From contig JAHJQE010000003.1 in the NCBI GenBank assembly GCA_018819205.1, positions 1-44,531 on the forward strand: a stretch of 44,531 bases of DNA, given 5' to 3'. Position 1 is the first letter of the stretch; each line of letters starts with the position of its first letter. Below the pieces are notes generated by a model that saw only the letters and a program-made list of their open reading frames with translations, searched no databases and was not told the DNA's origin. Source of the DNA: Gammaproteobacteria bacterium. GTDB taxonomy: Bacteria; Pseudomonadota; Gammaproteobacteria; Burkholderiales; Gallionellaceae. A program made the position numbers and the translations under genes. Positions 33,974-42,377 of this stretch are shown here, piece by piece.

Positions 33974-34415
33974 CGGAATTTTTCACTTTGTTCTGTGCAA
34001 GCCAGAAGTCGCGATATTTCATGTCTTCGTTGAGCAGGTGCGCCACCAGCAGCTGTTTGACCTGCAAGCCGGCTTCAACCCAATCGTAATCTATCTCGCT
34101 CTGCTCGATCCGGCGCATGATCTCCTGAAATATCTTTACTGCAGCGGCATGTTGGCGTGCGTGCTGTTCAGTGTCCGGATATGCCCATTCGATGAATAAT
34201 GCTTCCTCATGTTCAAAATGCGCCACTGCATCATCCATTACATCCTGCATACGCTTGCGCACTTCGCTCCGCGACATGCGTTCTGCAATGGCTTCGTTCA
34301 AGGCATTGATGAGTTCGATGAAGTGTTTGTGTTCGGCGTCGATCTCCGGAATGTGCACGCTGAGTTCCTGACTCCATTCCAGGCGCCACGGCATGGGGTT
34401 ATTGGGTGAGTTCAT
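33960..34415 (-). CDS. Bacteriohemerythrin
   Basis: 151 residues from the ATG at 34415, chosen because AAGGAGG lies six bases upstream; an ATG two codons earlier touches the ribosome site. A four-helix bundle with the di-iron ligands in order: His in [14 protein letters not shown] (H-x3-H-x3-E type), [12 protein letters not shown], then HARQHAAAV and [12 protein letters not shown]. It should bind oxygen reversibly. The start overlaps the end of the HD-GYP gene by 17 bases, so the two are co-translated. The oxygen-binding protein may feed a c-di-GMP response or store oxygen; the link is inferred from gene order. Confidence 0.9.
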   Translation of the reverse strand: MNSPNNPMPWRLEWSQELSVHIPEIDAEHKHFIELINALNEAIAERMSRSEVRKRMQDVMDDAVAHFEHEEALFIEWAYPDTEQHARQHAAAVKIFQEIMRRIEQSEIDYDWVEAGLQVKQLLVAHLLNEDMKYRDFWLAQNKVKNSVSQE

Positions 34416-36552
34416 ATCCATCCTCCTTGAATAATGCGGTACACGCGTCCACCACTTGGGCGTCGAAAAGTGTCCCTTTCCCTCTGGCAAGTTCATCCAG
34501 TGCCGCGTCGATACCCAGTCCAGGTCTATACGGGCGGTGCGACGACATGGCTTCCATCATATCTGCGGCAGCCAGTATGCGAGCACCTATGAGGATTTCC
34601 TCGCCTTTGATACCTTGCGGATAACCTGAGCCATCCATGCGTTCATGATGCTGATAGACCATCTCCGCGACGGGCCACGAGAAGTCGATCTCTTTCAGGA
34701 TCTCGTAACCGGCCTGTGGATGCATCTTGATCAGATTGTATTCCATCTCGTTCAGACGTCCGGGCTTGCTCAGGATCTCGGCGGGTATCTTGATCTTGCC
34801 CAGGTCATGCACGATCCCGGCAAGCTGGATAGCTCGACATTCTTCGTACGGCAACTGCATTTTCCTTGCGATCGCTTCCGCGAGTTCGGCGACTCTGCGC
34901 TGGTGACCGGAGGTGTACGGGTCACGCATCTCGACGATGCTGGCGATGGCTTCGACCGTTTTCAGCATGTTTTCCTGCAGACGTTGCTCATGTTCGCGGT
35001 GTGCTAATTTGAGACGCAGGGTCAGGATGCCGAAAGACAGATCTTCGGCCATCTCCTCCAGCAGCTCGATTTCGTCCGCATCGAATACATCGGTCTGTTC
35101 GTCGAACAGCAACAGGACCCCGAATGCATGATCTCCATCCAGCAGGGGTAACGCGATGCACGCTGCATACCCCAATGAAACTGCACTCTCTCGCCAGGCT
35201 TCGCTTCCTGAATCGTTCAGGATGTTCTGCACCACGCGCGTCTTGCCCTGGATGATGGCATCGCCGGCCGGGCAGGATGCCTGTCTGTCATCGCTCCAGC
35301 TAAGCGGTCTCAGGTTTGGGCAACCATCCTCGAAACCCGAGTGTGCCATTTGCTCGATGCTCTTGTCGGCATCATGGCGCGCAAATCCTATCCAGGCCAT
35401 GCGGTAGCCGCCGAATTTGACAGCGACCTCGCACATCTCGCGCAGCAGTGAAGTTTCGTCGAGCGCATGGATCAGCGTCTGGTTTCCCGCGCTGATGGTG
35501 CGTAAGGCCCGGTTCGCCCGCTGCAATGCTTTCTCTTGCCGAATGCGTTCTGTGATATCGATGGTGTAGCCGGCCAGATAGGACTGGTCTTTCATCGGTA
35601 TCGGAAATTTGATGGTCATGTAACTGCGACCGTTCAATTCTTCATCCAGATGCAGCACTTCGCCGCTGCTGACGGTGTGCCAGTCGTCGGCAGTGATCTT
35701 TGCCGCGAAATCTGCGGGGAAAAGTTCCTGCATGGTCTTGCCCTGCATCTCATGGCCCGGGATGCCGATCATGTCCTCATAATTCTCACTGGCGGCCAGT
35801 ACTCTGCTTTCCGATGGGCTGACTTCCTTTATGAAAGCGTAGATCGGCGAGTTCGCAATGAATGCAAGCAACAGTTCCCGGCTCTCACGCAATCTGCTAT
35901 CCATTATCTTGCGCTCGGTCACGTCCTCCAGACTGTGCACACTGAACAGGAATTCACCCTGCGAATCATGGACAGGAAAGGCACGAGAACGGAATATCCG
36001 CCCTTCGATCTCGATCTCTTCATCGAGGTTTGCTACAGGCTTTGCAGCGGTGGACTGCGTCGCAAGCAGGCAGCTGGGCATAGGGCCGTCGGACTTCGGG
36101 AAGAATTCGAAATACGGGTGACCCAGGAATTCCTTGAAAGAGACGCCAGCTCGCTGCTGGTAGGCACGATTGGCACGCATGATACGAAACTTGGCATCAT
36201 GCACGAACACCGGATCATCGATGGCATCCAGCGCGGTCATCCACTCCTGATGTGCCAGCTCGATCTGTTTCAGGGCCTGATCCAGTTCTTGCTGTTTCGC
36301 AACGTGGCTTTGCGGCAGACCGGACTGCAGTTCCGCAATCTGTTCACCCAACTCGGCTATGGTGCGCCTGGCAACCTCGAGTTCGGGATGCGGCACTTTG
36401 GAAGTGTCGCTCACGCTGCGCACTCGTACGGTTGATGTGGAAAATGTCGCAGCACAATCTCTACTGTGCTGGCAACCTGTAGGTTGTTCAGAAGATGAAG
36501 CAGCATACTGAGACCGATACGCATTGCATCCCATCCCATGCATCGTTGCCAC
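34399..36552 (-). CDS. PAS-PAS-GAF-HD-GYP cyclic-di-GMP phosphodiesterase
   Basis: 717 residues as drawn; the true start may lie further in, because the first 50 residues look atypical and no ribosome site precedes the ATG at 36552. After a coiled-coil-like stretch (about 55-100) come PAS (about 100-215; VFVHDAKFRIMRANRAYQQRAG), PAS (about 225-340), GAF (about 350-505; GGYRMAWIGF) and HD-GYP (about 515-715). All HD-GYP residues are present: RDPYTSGHQRRV, VHDLGKIKIP (His582, Asp583), MHPQAGYEIL, YQHHERMDGSGYPQGI (GYP 643-645) and AAADMMEAMSSHRPYR. It should hydrolyse c-di-GMP. No transmembrane segments, so it is cytoplasmic. It overlaps the hemerythrin gene. Confidence 0.9.
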   Translation of the reverse strand: MATMHGMGCNAYRSQYAASSSEQPTGCQHSRDCAATFSTSTVRVRSVSDTSKVPHPELEVARRTIAELGEQIAELQSGLPQSHVAKQQELDQALKQIELAHQEWMTALDAIDDPVFVHDAKFRIMRANRAYQQRAGVSFKEFLGHPYFEFFPKSDGPMPSCLLATQSTAAKPVANLDEEIEIEGRIFRSRAFPVHDSQGEFLFSVHSLEDVTERKIMDSRLRESRELLLAFIANSPIYAFIKEVSPSESRVLAASENYEDMIGIPGHEMQGKTMQELFPADFAAKITADDWHTVSSGEVLHLDEELNGRSYMTIKFPIPMKDQSYLAGYTIDITERIRQEKALQRANRALRTISAGNQTLIHALDETSLLREMCEVAVKFGGYRMAWIGFARHDADKSIEQMAHSGFEDGCPNLRPLSWSDDRQASCPAGDAIIQGKTRVVQNILNDSGSEAWRESAVSLGYAACIALPLLDGDHAFGVLLLFDEQTDVFDADEIELLEEMAEDLSFGILTLRLKLAHREHEQRLQENMLKTVEAIASIVEMRDPYTSGHQRRVAELAEAIARKMQLPYEECRAIQLAGIVHDLGKIKIPAEILSKPGRLNEMEYNLIKMHPQAGYEILKEIDFSWPVAEMVYQHHERMDGSGYPQGIKGEEILIGARILAAADMMEAMSSHRPYRPGLGIDAALDELARGKGTLFDAQVVDACTALFKEDGYELTQ

Positions 36553-36880
36553 CTGAGCACCACTTGCCGGAGGCGGAAAGCCGGCTAGATTATTGCGAGT
36601 GACCCCTCAGAGAGGTTTGTTCAGGTCACAAGCACAACTTCGGTATTTGCGGGGATTGCAGGTCAAATTCCCGGCACTTGTTCTTGAATGGCGTCAGCAA
36701 TATCACATCAAATTAAGCTTGCAGATTTATGCAAGCTCACGTGCATTCTATTTGGGAGCGGGAATGTCGGCCTGCGTCGGAAATGAAACTTGTGCGCCTA
36801 GTTTGTCGATGCTTTTTGCCAGCATGTGCCCTCCCATGGGTACGCTTGCAGTGAAGTTTACGACAATTCGATGAGATTCC
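36553..36880. other. 328-bp gap without a convincing gene
   Basis: Between the arnD stop and the HD-GYP start. A rightward frame of 93 codons (36593-36874) has no ribosome site and no recognisable protein, so I do not call it. The only clear structure is the hairpin at 36716-36737. It should also hold the promoter of the HD-GYP gene and the end of the arn transcript. Confidence 0.4.
36716..36737 (-). terminator. Hairpin downstream of arnD, possible weak terminator
   Basis: AGCTTGCA (36716-36723) pairs with TGCAAGCT (36730-36737) around a 6-base loop. Read leftward it is followed by TAATTTGAT, a poor T-run. It lies 144 bp after the arnD stop and may end the arn transcript. Confidence 0.35.
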
Positions 36881-37777
36881 TTAGTTTTGTATCGCCAGCG
36901 TGCCGCTGCGTCCTTCGATACTGCCCATGCTCACCTCGTGACGCGGCAGTTCGGCGGGATTCAGTCCCTGCAGGTAGTGCTGCATGGACACCAGCTCATA
37001 GCCCTGCTGTTGCCAGCCCTGCAGCAACTGTTCGAATATCGGCATCCACTTCTGGCCCTCCAGTTCGGCGTGCAGGGTGTAGACATGGCCTGTAGCAGAC
37101 GGCGTCCGGGTCAGTTCCAGCAAGTGGTCTGCGACGTTATCGAGCGTGATGCCGGCGCGCCCGATCAATTCATCCAGCGTCGGCAAGGTGGTCGGCAGTT
37201 GCGGGCAGGCGATGATCTCTGCATCCCAGGTCGGGATGAATGGATGGGTGCCGCGCGTATCGGAACTGTAGTCGAATCCCAGACGCTGGGTCTGGCGCAA
37301 GGCATAGCGGTTGGTCTGCCAACCGGCGGCGGCATGCGACCGGGGAGCCTCACCGAAGATGGTGGTGAAACGATCCACTGCAAGTTGCATCTCACGTTCC
37401 GTCCAGATCGCATCCTTGCCTGCCACATGATCCTGCCAGCGGATATGGTCGTAGCAATGGATGCCGACCTCGAAGCCTGCATCGCGTACCGAGCGCATGA
37501 TGTCGCCACACTTTTTGCCGATGTCCGGTCCCGGTAGCAACGTGCCATACATCAGCGTCTTGAAACCATAATGTTCGAGTACCGAAGTGCGTGAGACTTT
37601 CTTCATGAAGCCGGGACGGAACACGCGTTTGATGGCGCGGCCCGTGTGGTCGGGCCCCAATGAGAAATAAAAGCTGGCTTGCGCCTGGTAGCGTTGCAGG
37701 ACCTCGACCAGACGCGGCACACCTTCACGCGTACCACGATAGGTATCGACGTCGATCTTGAGAGCGAGCTTTTTCAT
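36881..37777 (-). CDS. arnD: 4-deoxy-4-formamido-L-arabinose-phosphoundecaprenol deformylase
   Basis: 298 residues. A polysaccharide-deacetylase-like enzyme that removes the formyl group from undecaprenyl-phosphate-L-Ara4FN on the way to aminoarabinose-modified lipid A. The N-terminus ALKIDVDTYRGTREGVPRLV is close to the ArnD start and contains the catalytic Asp and metal-ligand Asp. GIHCYDHIRWQDH carries the metal His residues, and SHAAAGWQTN and YSSDTRGTHPF follow as in ArnD. It is the last gene of the arn operon, 84 bp after the decarboxylase gene; the gap contains tandem heptamers. Confidence 0.88.
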   Translation of the reverse strand: MKKLALKIDVDTYRGTREGVPRLVEVLQRYQAQASFYFSLGPDHTGRAIKRVFRPGFMKKVSRTSVLEHYGFKTLMYGTLLPGPDIGKKCGDIMRSVRDAGFEVGIHCYDHIRWQDHVAGKDAIWTEREMQLAVDRFTTIFGEAPRSHAAAGWQTNRYALRQTQRLGFDYSSDTRGTHPFIPTWDAEIIACPQLPTTLPTLDELIGRAGITLDNVADHLLELTRTPSATGHVYTLHAELEGQKWMPIFEQLLQGWQQQGYELVSMQHYLQGLNPAELPRHEVSMGSIEGRSGTLAIQN

Positions 37778-37783
37778 GGAAAC

Positions 37784-37835
37784 GAGTGTTGAGTGCTGAG
37801 TGCTGAGTTCGGAGTGTGCGGGTTTTCCTCAGCAC
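37784..37835. repeat. Tandem 7-mers with an inverted partner between arnD and the decarboxylase gene
   Basis: GAGTGTT, GAGTGCT, GAGTGCT run from 37784 to 37804 and continue into GAGTTC. GTGCTGAG within them (37793-37800 and 37800-37807) is inverted at 37828-37835 (CTCAGCAC), so a hairpin can form. The only sizeable gap inside the arn operon holds it. Confidence 0.55.
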
Positions 37836-37861
37836 TGGTTACTCGGCACCCGGAACTGTTT

Positions 37862-38905
37862 TTAATCGACCAGACCCTTCGCTTCGGCGATCTGCGTGCG
37901 GTAGGCGTCGAAGATCTTACGCAGGGTGTCGGCCATGGTGGTGGTCGGTTTCCAGCCCAGTTCATCGCAGGTGTTGGTGATCTTGGGTACGCGGTTCTGC
38001 ACGTCCTGGTAGCCCTTGCCGTAGTAGGCGTCGGATGTCGTTTCGACGATCTTCACCTTCTTGGCGGACTCGCTGTACTCGGGGTACTCGTTCGCCAGCT
38101 TGAGCATCATGTCGGCCAGATCGCGGATGGCGTAGTTGTTGGTCGGGTTGCCGATGTTGTAGATCTTGCCGGTGGCGATGCCATCCTTGTTCTCGATGAT
38201 CTTCATCAGCGCATCGATACCGTCATCGATGTAGGTGAAGGCGCGTTTCTGATGTCCGCCGTCTACCAGGCTGATGTTGTTGCCGCGGATGATGTGGCCC
38301 AGGAACTGGGTCACCACGCGCGAGCTGCCTTCCTTCGGCGTGTTGATGGAGTCCAGACCGGCGCCGATCCAGTTGAACGGACGGAACAGCGTGAAGTTCA
38401 GGTTGTCCTGCATGCCGTAGCCCCAGATCACGCGGTCCATCAGCTGCTTGGAGTTGGAATAGATCCAGCGCGGCTTGTTGATCGGGCCGCAGATCAGCTC
38501 GGAATTTTCCGGGTCGAATTCCTCGTCGTGGCACATGCCGTAGACTTCGGAAGTGGACGGGAACACCAGGTGTTTGTTGTACTTTACAGATGCACGCACG
38601 ATAGGCAGGTTGGCTTCGAAGTCCAGCTCGAACACGCGCAACGGTTGCTTGACGTAAGTGGCCGGTGTGGCGATGGCGACCAGCGGCAGGATCACGTCGC
38701 ACTTCTTGACGTGGTATTCGACCCATTCCTTGTTGATGGTGATGTCGCCTTCGAAGAAATGGAAGCGCGGCTTGCCGATCAGGTCGGAGATACGGTCGGT
38801 GCTCATGTCCATACCGTAGACTTCCCAGTCGGTGGTTTCGAGGATGCGGTTGGACAGATGGTGACCGATGAAACCGTTCACACCCAGGATCAGGACTTTC
38901 TTCAT
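37862..38905 (-). CDS. UDP-glucuronic acid decarboxylase (ArnA C-terminal domain as a separate protein)
   Basis: 347 residues from the ATG at 38905 (GAGG eight bases upstream). An NAD-binding extended SDR: Rossmann motif GVNGFIGHH, active-site STSEVYGM (Ser and Glu as in ArnA), Y-x3-K as YSNSK, then FRPFNWIGAGLDS and GKGYQDVQNR, where the Arg equals the catalytic Arg of the E. coli ArnA decarboxylase. It oxidises and decarboxylates UDP-glucuronate to UDP-4-keto-pentose, the first committed step to L-Ara4N. In E. coli this domain is fused behind the formyltransferase; here the two are separate genes 10 bp apart. Confidence 0.9.
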   Translation of the reverse strand: MKKVLILGVNGFIGHHLSNRILETTDWEVYGMDMSTDRISDLIGKPRFHFFEGDITINKEWVEYHVKKCDVILPLVAIATPATYVKQPLRVFELDFEANLPIVRASVKYNKHLVFPSTSEVYGMCHDEEFDPENSELICGPINKPRWIYSNSKQLMDRVIWGYGMQDNLNFTLFRPFNWIGAGLDSINTPKEGSSRVVTQFLGHIIRGNNISLVDGGHQKRAFTYIDDGIDALMKIIENKDGIATGKIYNIGNPTNNYAIRDLADMMLKLANEYPEYSESAKKVKIVETTSDAYYGKGYQDVQNRVPKITNTCDELGWKPTTTMADTLRKIFDAYRTQIAEAKGLVD

Positions 38906-38915
38906 TTTTATAGCC

Positions 38916-39833
38916 TCAACGATTGAATTCAAATTCTTCAGTACCGAATTTCTCGGCGAAATCTTGCGCAGTCATCTCGCTGCCGTCCAGTTCGAAACGT
39001 ACTACCTGTAACGTTCCTGTGCCGCATCGCGCGTAGGCCTTGCCATCACGCACATAGAACGCCGCTTTCCCACTTGCAGCGCCCTGCACCATCAAGGTCT
39101 GCAGGATGCGCATGGGCTTGCCCAGCAGGGTCGTGGTGGCTCCGGGATACGGCGGCGCCACGGCGCGGACGAGATTATGAATGTTTTGCGCATTCTGTGC
39201 CCAGTCGATTTCGCCATCCTGCGGTTTGCGTCCGCCAAAATACCCGCCTTTGGATAGATCCTGCTTGATGCGCGGCGCTTTTCCGGCCAGCAAAGCAGGA
39301 AGGACATCGTTCAAGGCCATTTCAGCCGCGACGGTCACCTTCTGGAACACCTCATGCGCTGTATCGTCCGGCAGGATAGGCACAGCCTGCTGCGCCACGA
39401 TGTCGCCGTTGTCCGGCTTCTCGGTCATGTAATGCAGCGTGGCACCAGTCTCGGTCTCGCCGTGGATGATGGCCCAGTTCACCGGCACCCTGCCCCGATA
39501 TTTCGGCAGCAAAGAACCGTGCATGTTCAACGCGCCCTGTTTGGGGATCGCCAGCAGTTCCGGCTTCAGCATCTCACGGTAGTAGAACGAGAAATAGAAA
39601 TCCGGCCGCAGGGCGCCGATCTGTGCGATCACTTCCGGCACGTTCGGGTTGTCCGGAGTGATGGTCGGGATGCCGTGCAATTCGGCCAGCTTCTGGACAC
39701 TGTCGAACCAGATGTTTTCGTTCGGATTGTCGCGGTGTGTCACTACCAGCGCCACGTCCACACCGTGCGCGAGCAATACGTTCAGGCAACGGTAGCCGAC
39801 GTTGTGATATGCGAAGACGACCGCACGACTCAT
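38916..39833 (-). CDS. UDP-L-Ara4N formyltransferase (ArnA N-terminal domain as a separate protein)
   Basis: 305 residues. A formyltransferase-fold enzyme using 10-formyl-tetrahydrofolate. Catalytic Asn103 and His105 (NMHGSLLPKYRGR) and Asp141 (KPDNGDIVAQQ) match Asn102, His104 and Asp140 of E. coli ArnA with an offset of one. The C-terminal domain (about 200-305) contains IHNLVRAVAPPYPGATT, which is typical of the family. It formylates UDP-L-Ara4N made by ArnB. The start overlaps the arnC stop by four bases, and it is followed by the decarboxylase. Confidence 0.9.
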   Translation of the reverse strand: MSRAVVFAYHNVGYRCLNVLLAHGVDVALVVTHRDNPNENIWFDSVQKLAELHGIPTITPDNPNVPEVIAQIGALRPDFYFSFYYREMLKPELLAIPKQGALNMHGSLLPKYRGRVPVNWAIIHGETETGATLHYMTEKPDNGDIVAQQAVPILPDDTAHEVFQKVTVAAEMALNDVLPALLAGKAPRIKQDLSKGGYFGGRKPQDGEIDWAQNAQNIHNLVRAVAPPYPGATTTLLGKPMRILQTLMVQGAASGKAAFYVRDGKAYARCGTGTLQVVRFELDGSEMTAQDFAEKFGTEEFEFNR

Positions 39834-40843
39834 TCCTTGCCGTCCACGAACAGGTCGACAGGCGTTTCCGCAACGGCTTTAGGCTTGCGCGTGCGCTTCG
39901 GTTTCTCTTCTGTCTGTTCCAGCACAGCTTCGATCAGATAGCGCGGCCTGTGGCGCACTTGCTGATAGATACGTCCGATGTACTCACCCAGCAGGCCGAT
40001 GCCGAACAGCGCGATACCGATCAGGAAGAACATCAGCGCGAACAGGGTGAACAGGCCTTCCGCTTCGGGCCCGATGATCAGGCGGCGTATCACCAGGAAC
40101 ACGAAGAAAGCCCCCGAACCCAGCGAGATCAGCATGCCCAGCATGGAGAATATCTGCAACGGCACCAGCGAGAAGCTGGTCATCAGGTCGAAGTTGAGGC
40201 GGATCAGACTGTACAGGGAATACTTGGACTCGCCCGCAGCACGCTCCTCATGCCCCACCACCACTTCAGCCGGATTCTTGGCAAAACTGTAGGCCAGCGC
40301 CGGGATGAAGGTATTCACCTCCTTGCAACTGTTGACCGCATCGATGATGTTGCGGTCGTAGGCGCGGAACATGCAGCCCTGGTCGGTCATTTTGATACGC
40401 GTGATCTTCTCACGCAGGCCGTTCATGGCGCGCGAGGCGACATGGCGCCACCAGCTATCATTGCGCTGGCGGCGGATGGAGCCGACGTAGTCGTACCCCT
40501 CGTCCATCTTGGCCAACAACAGGTGGGTGTCTTCCGGCGGGTTCTGCAGGTCGGCATCCAGCGTCACCACGCGCTGGCCGCGGCATTGCTCGAAGCCGGC
40601 CATGATCGCCATGTGCTGGCCGAAGTTGCCGTTGAACAGCACCACGCGCGTCACATCGGGACGTTTCTGGAACTGCTCGCGCAGGATGGCGGCGGAACGG
40701 TCGCGGCTGCCGTCATTGACGAACACGATCTCGTAGGGGATGGACAGCTTGTCCAGCGCCGGATAGAGCCGGTCGAACAGGGATTGCAGCCCCTGCTCTT
40801 CGTTGTAGACGGGAATGACGACCGAAAGTTGGATAGCGCTCAT
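39830..40843 (-). CDS. arnC: Undecaprenyl-phosphate 4-deoxy-4-formamido-L-arabinose transferase
   Basis: 337 residues. A family 2 glycosyltransferase with LSVVIPVYNEEQGLQSL, FVNDGSRDRS, the DXD-like VTLDADLQNPPED and the MTDQGCMFRAYDR motif shared with ArnC. Two C-terminal membrane helices (about 230-255 and 265-290) anchor it in the inner membrane. It moves L-Ara4FN from UDP to undecaprenyl phosphate on the cytoplasmic side. The tail is Lys/Pro-rich. It follows arnB by 35 bp. Confidence 0.9.
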   Translation of the reverse strand: MSAIQLSVVIPVYNEEQGLQSLFDRLYPALDKLSIPYEIVFVNDGSRDRSAAILREQFQKRPDVTRVVLFNGNFGQHMAIMAGFEQCRGQRVVTLDADLQNPPEDTHLLLAKMDEGYDYVGSIRRQRNDSWWRHVASRAMNGLREKITRIKMTDQGCMFRAYDRNIIDAVNSCKEVNTFIPALAYSFAKNPAEVVVGHEERAAGESKYSLYSLIRLNFDLMTSFSLVPLQIFSMLGMLISLGSGAFFVFLVIRRLIIGPEAEGLFTLFALMFFLIGIALFGIGLLGEYIGRIYQQVRHRPRYLIEAVLEQTEEKPKRTRKPKAVAETPVDLFVDGKE

Positions 40844-40878
40844 AGGGGCGGCATTCTACCGCAGTGGAAAGAAATCCA

Positions 40879-42003
40879 CTAAGCAGTCAGCACTCCCCGT
40901 ACCGCCGCGACCACTCGTTCCACCTCGGCCTCGCTCATTCTGGGGAACAATGGCAAGGTGACGATGTGACGACCGACGCGCTCCGCGACCGGAAACATGC
41001 CTTCCTTTAAGCCGCGCTCGCGGTACATCCGGAACAGGTGGATGGGCGGGTAATGCACGCCGCAGCCGATCTGGTGCTGTTCCTTCATCTTCGCCATGAA
41101 ATCGGCGCGTGCGATGGTTTCAGGCAGTACGATCTCGAACATGTGCCAGTTGGTGTTCGTGAAGTCCTTTACCGGCAGCTGCACACCACTCTGTTGCGCG
41201 AAATCCGCACCGAAGGTGGTGAAGTAATGTTGCGCCAGTGCGTGACGGCGTGCCGTGATGGTATCCAGTTGCGGCAACTGATGAAGGCCGATGACGGCCG
41301 CGACGTCGGTCATATTGAACTTCCCACCCAGCACATCGACATCCATGCCATCGAAGCCGGTACGCGTGACGCCTTGCAGCCGGTATTTCTCGGCGAGGCG
41401 CGCTTCTTCGTCGTTGTTCAGCACCAGACAGCCGCCTTCGGTGGTGGTAAGGTTCTTGTTGGCCTGGAAGCTGAAGGAAACGAAATCGCCGAAGCTGCCG
41501 ATACGCTTGCCGTTCCATTTCGAGCCCAGCGCCTGCGCAGCGTCCTCCACCACGCGCAGCTTGTGTTTGTGCGCGATGGCATACAGCCGGTCGCGATCCA
41601 CCGGCAACCCAGACAAATCGACTGGGATGATGGCTTTGGTACGCGGTGTGATGGCGACCTCGACCTTGTCCAGATCTATGTTGCGCGTGACCGGATCGAT
41701 GTCTACGAACACCGGGGTGGCGCCGACTTCTATGATGACGTTGGCAGTGGCCACCCAGGAGATGGGCGTGGTGATGACTTCGTCTCCTGCTCCGATACCC
41801 GCGATGCGCAGTGCGATCTCCATGGTACAGGTGCCGGAGTTGAAGGTGCGCACCGGACGTCCACCGAAATATTCGGAGAGTGCTTTCTCGAACGCCTGCA
41901 CCTTGGGGCCTGATGTGATCCAGCCGGAGCGCAACACATCGCCGACCGCGGCGATGGTCGCTTCATCGATGTAGGGTTTGGTAAAGGGTAGAAACTCGGA
42001 CAT
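40879..42003 (-). CDS. arnB: UDP-4-amino-4-deoxy-L-arabinose-oxoglutarate aminotransferase
   Basis: 374 residues from the ATG at 42003; a longer frame lies inside the upstream gene. A PLP-dependent DegT/DnrJ/EryC1-type aminotransferase. The PLP Lys is Lys183 (SFSFQANKNLTTTEGG), with FNSGTCTMEIAL, VVEDAAQALGSKW and the HYPPIHLF motif near the C-terminus. It transfers an amino group from glutamate to UDP-4-keto-arabinose. It starts two bases after the stop of the small transporter gene. Confidence 0.92.
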   Translation of the reverse strand: MSEFLPFTKPYIDEATIAAVGDVLRSGWITSGPKVQAFEKALSEYFGGRPVRTFNSGTCTMEIALRIAGIGAGDEVITTPISWVATANVIIEVGATPVFVDIDPVTRNIDLDKVEVAITPRTKAIIPVDLSGLPVDRDRLYAIAHKHKLRVVEDAAQALGSKWNGKRIGSFGDFVSFSFQANKNLTTTEGGCLVLNNDEEARLAEKYRLQGVTRTGFDGMDVDVLGGKFNMTDVAAVIGLHQLPQLDTITARRHALAQHYFTTFGADFAQQSGVQLPVKDFTNTNWHMFEIVLPETIARADFMAKMKEQHQIGCGVHYPPIHLFRMYRERGLKEGMFPVAERVGRHIVTLPLFPRMSEAEVERVVAAVRGVLTA

Positions 42004-42005
42004 GC

Positions 42006-42377
42006 TTACGCTCTCGAAATGATGATGACGCCGATGATGATCACACCCATGCCGACCAGCTTGGTGACATTGAAGTCCTCGCCGAGCAGGTATTTGGCCG
42101 CGACGGCATTCACCACATAGGCCATGGACAACATGGGAAAAGCGATGCTGACCGGCACGCGCGACAACGCCAGGATCCATACCACTACGCTGATGCCGTA
42201 ACAGAACAAGGCGGTGACGATGTGCCACTCGGTAGCGAGTTTCCAGCCGATGGGCATGACGTTTGCCATGCTGAATTCAAAGTGGCCGATGGCATTGGTG
42301 CCCGCCTTCATCAGGATCTGCGCGGCAGCGTTGAGCATCACGCCGATGAAGATGAGGCTGAAGTTGAGCAGGCTCAT
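42006..42377 (-). CDS. ArnE/ArnF-like SMR-type flippase subunit
   Basis: 123 residues, four membrane helices (about 4-24, 44-68, 72-92 and 103-121), EmrE-like in layout, with LNAAAQILMKAGTN and the SIAFPMLSMAYVVNAVAAKYLLGEDF motif. In E. coli ArnE and ArnF together flip undecaprenyl-phosphate-L-Ara4N to the periplasm; here one gene fills the slot, which suggests a homodimer. The ATG overlaps the arnT stop by four bases. Confidence 0.85.
   Translation of the reverse strand: MSLLNFSLIFIGVMLNAAAQILMKAGTNAIGHFEFSMANVMPIGWKLATEWHIVTALFCYGISVVVWILALSRVPVSIAFPMLSMAYVVNAVAAKYLLGEDFNVTKLVGMGVIIIGVIIISRA

Noticed and set aside
36593-36874. A 93-codon gene in the gap before arnD
   Set aside because: No ribosome site and no recognisable protein; amino-acid composition is not convincing.
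37784-37804. Start of a CRISPR-like array
   Set aside because: Only three 7-base units with no spacers. No CRISPR array was seen anywhere in the window.
37793-38926. Rightward 377-codon frame opposite the UDP-GlcA decarboxylase gene
   Set aside because: The opposite strand encodes all catalytic motifs of the ArnA decarboxylase; this frame has no family features.
39737-40882. Rightward 381-codon frame opposite arnC
   Set aside because: Antisense to a clear family 2 glycosyltransferase; Gln/His-rich and featureless.
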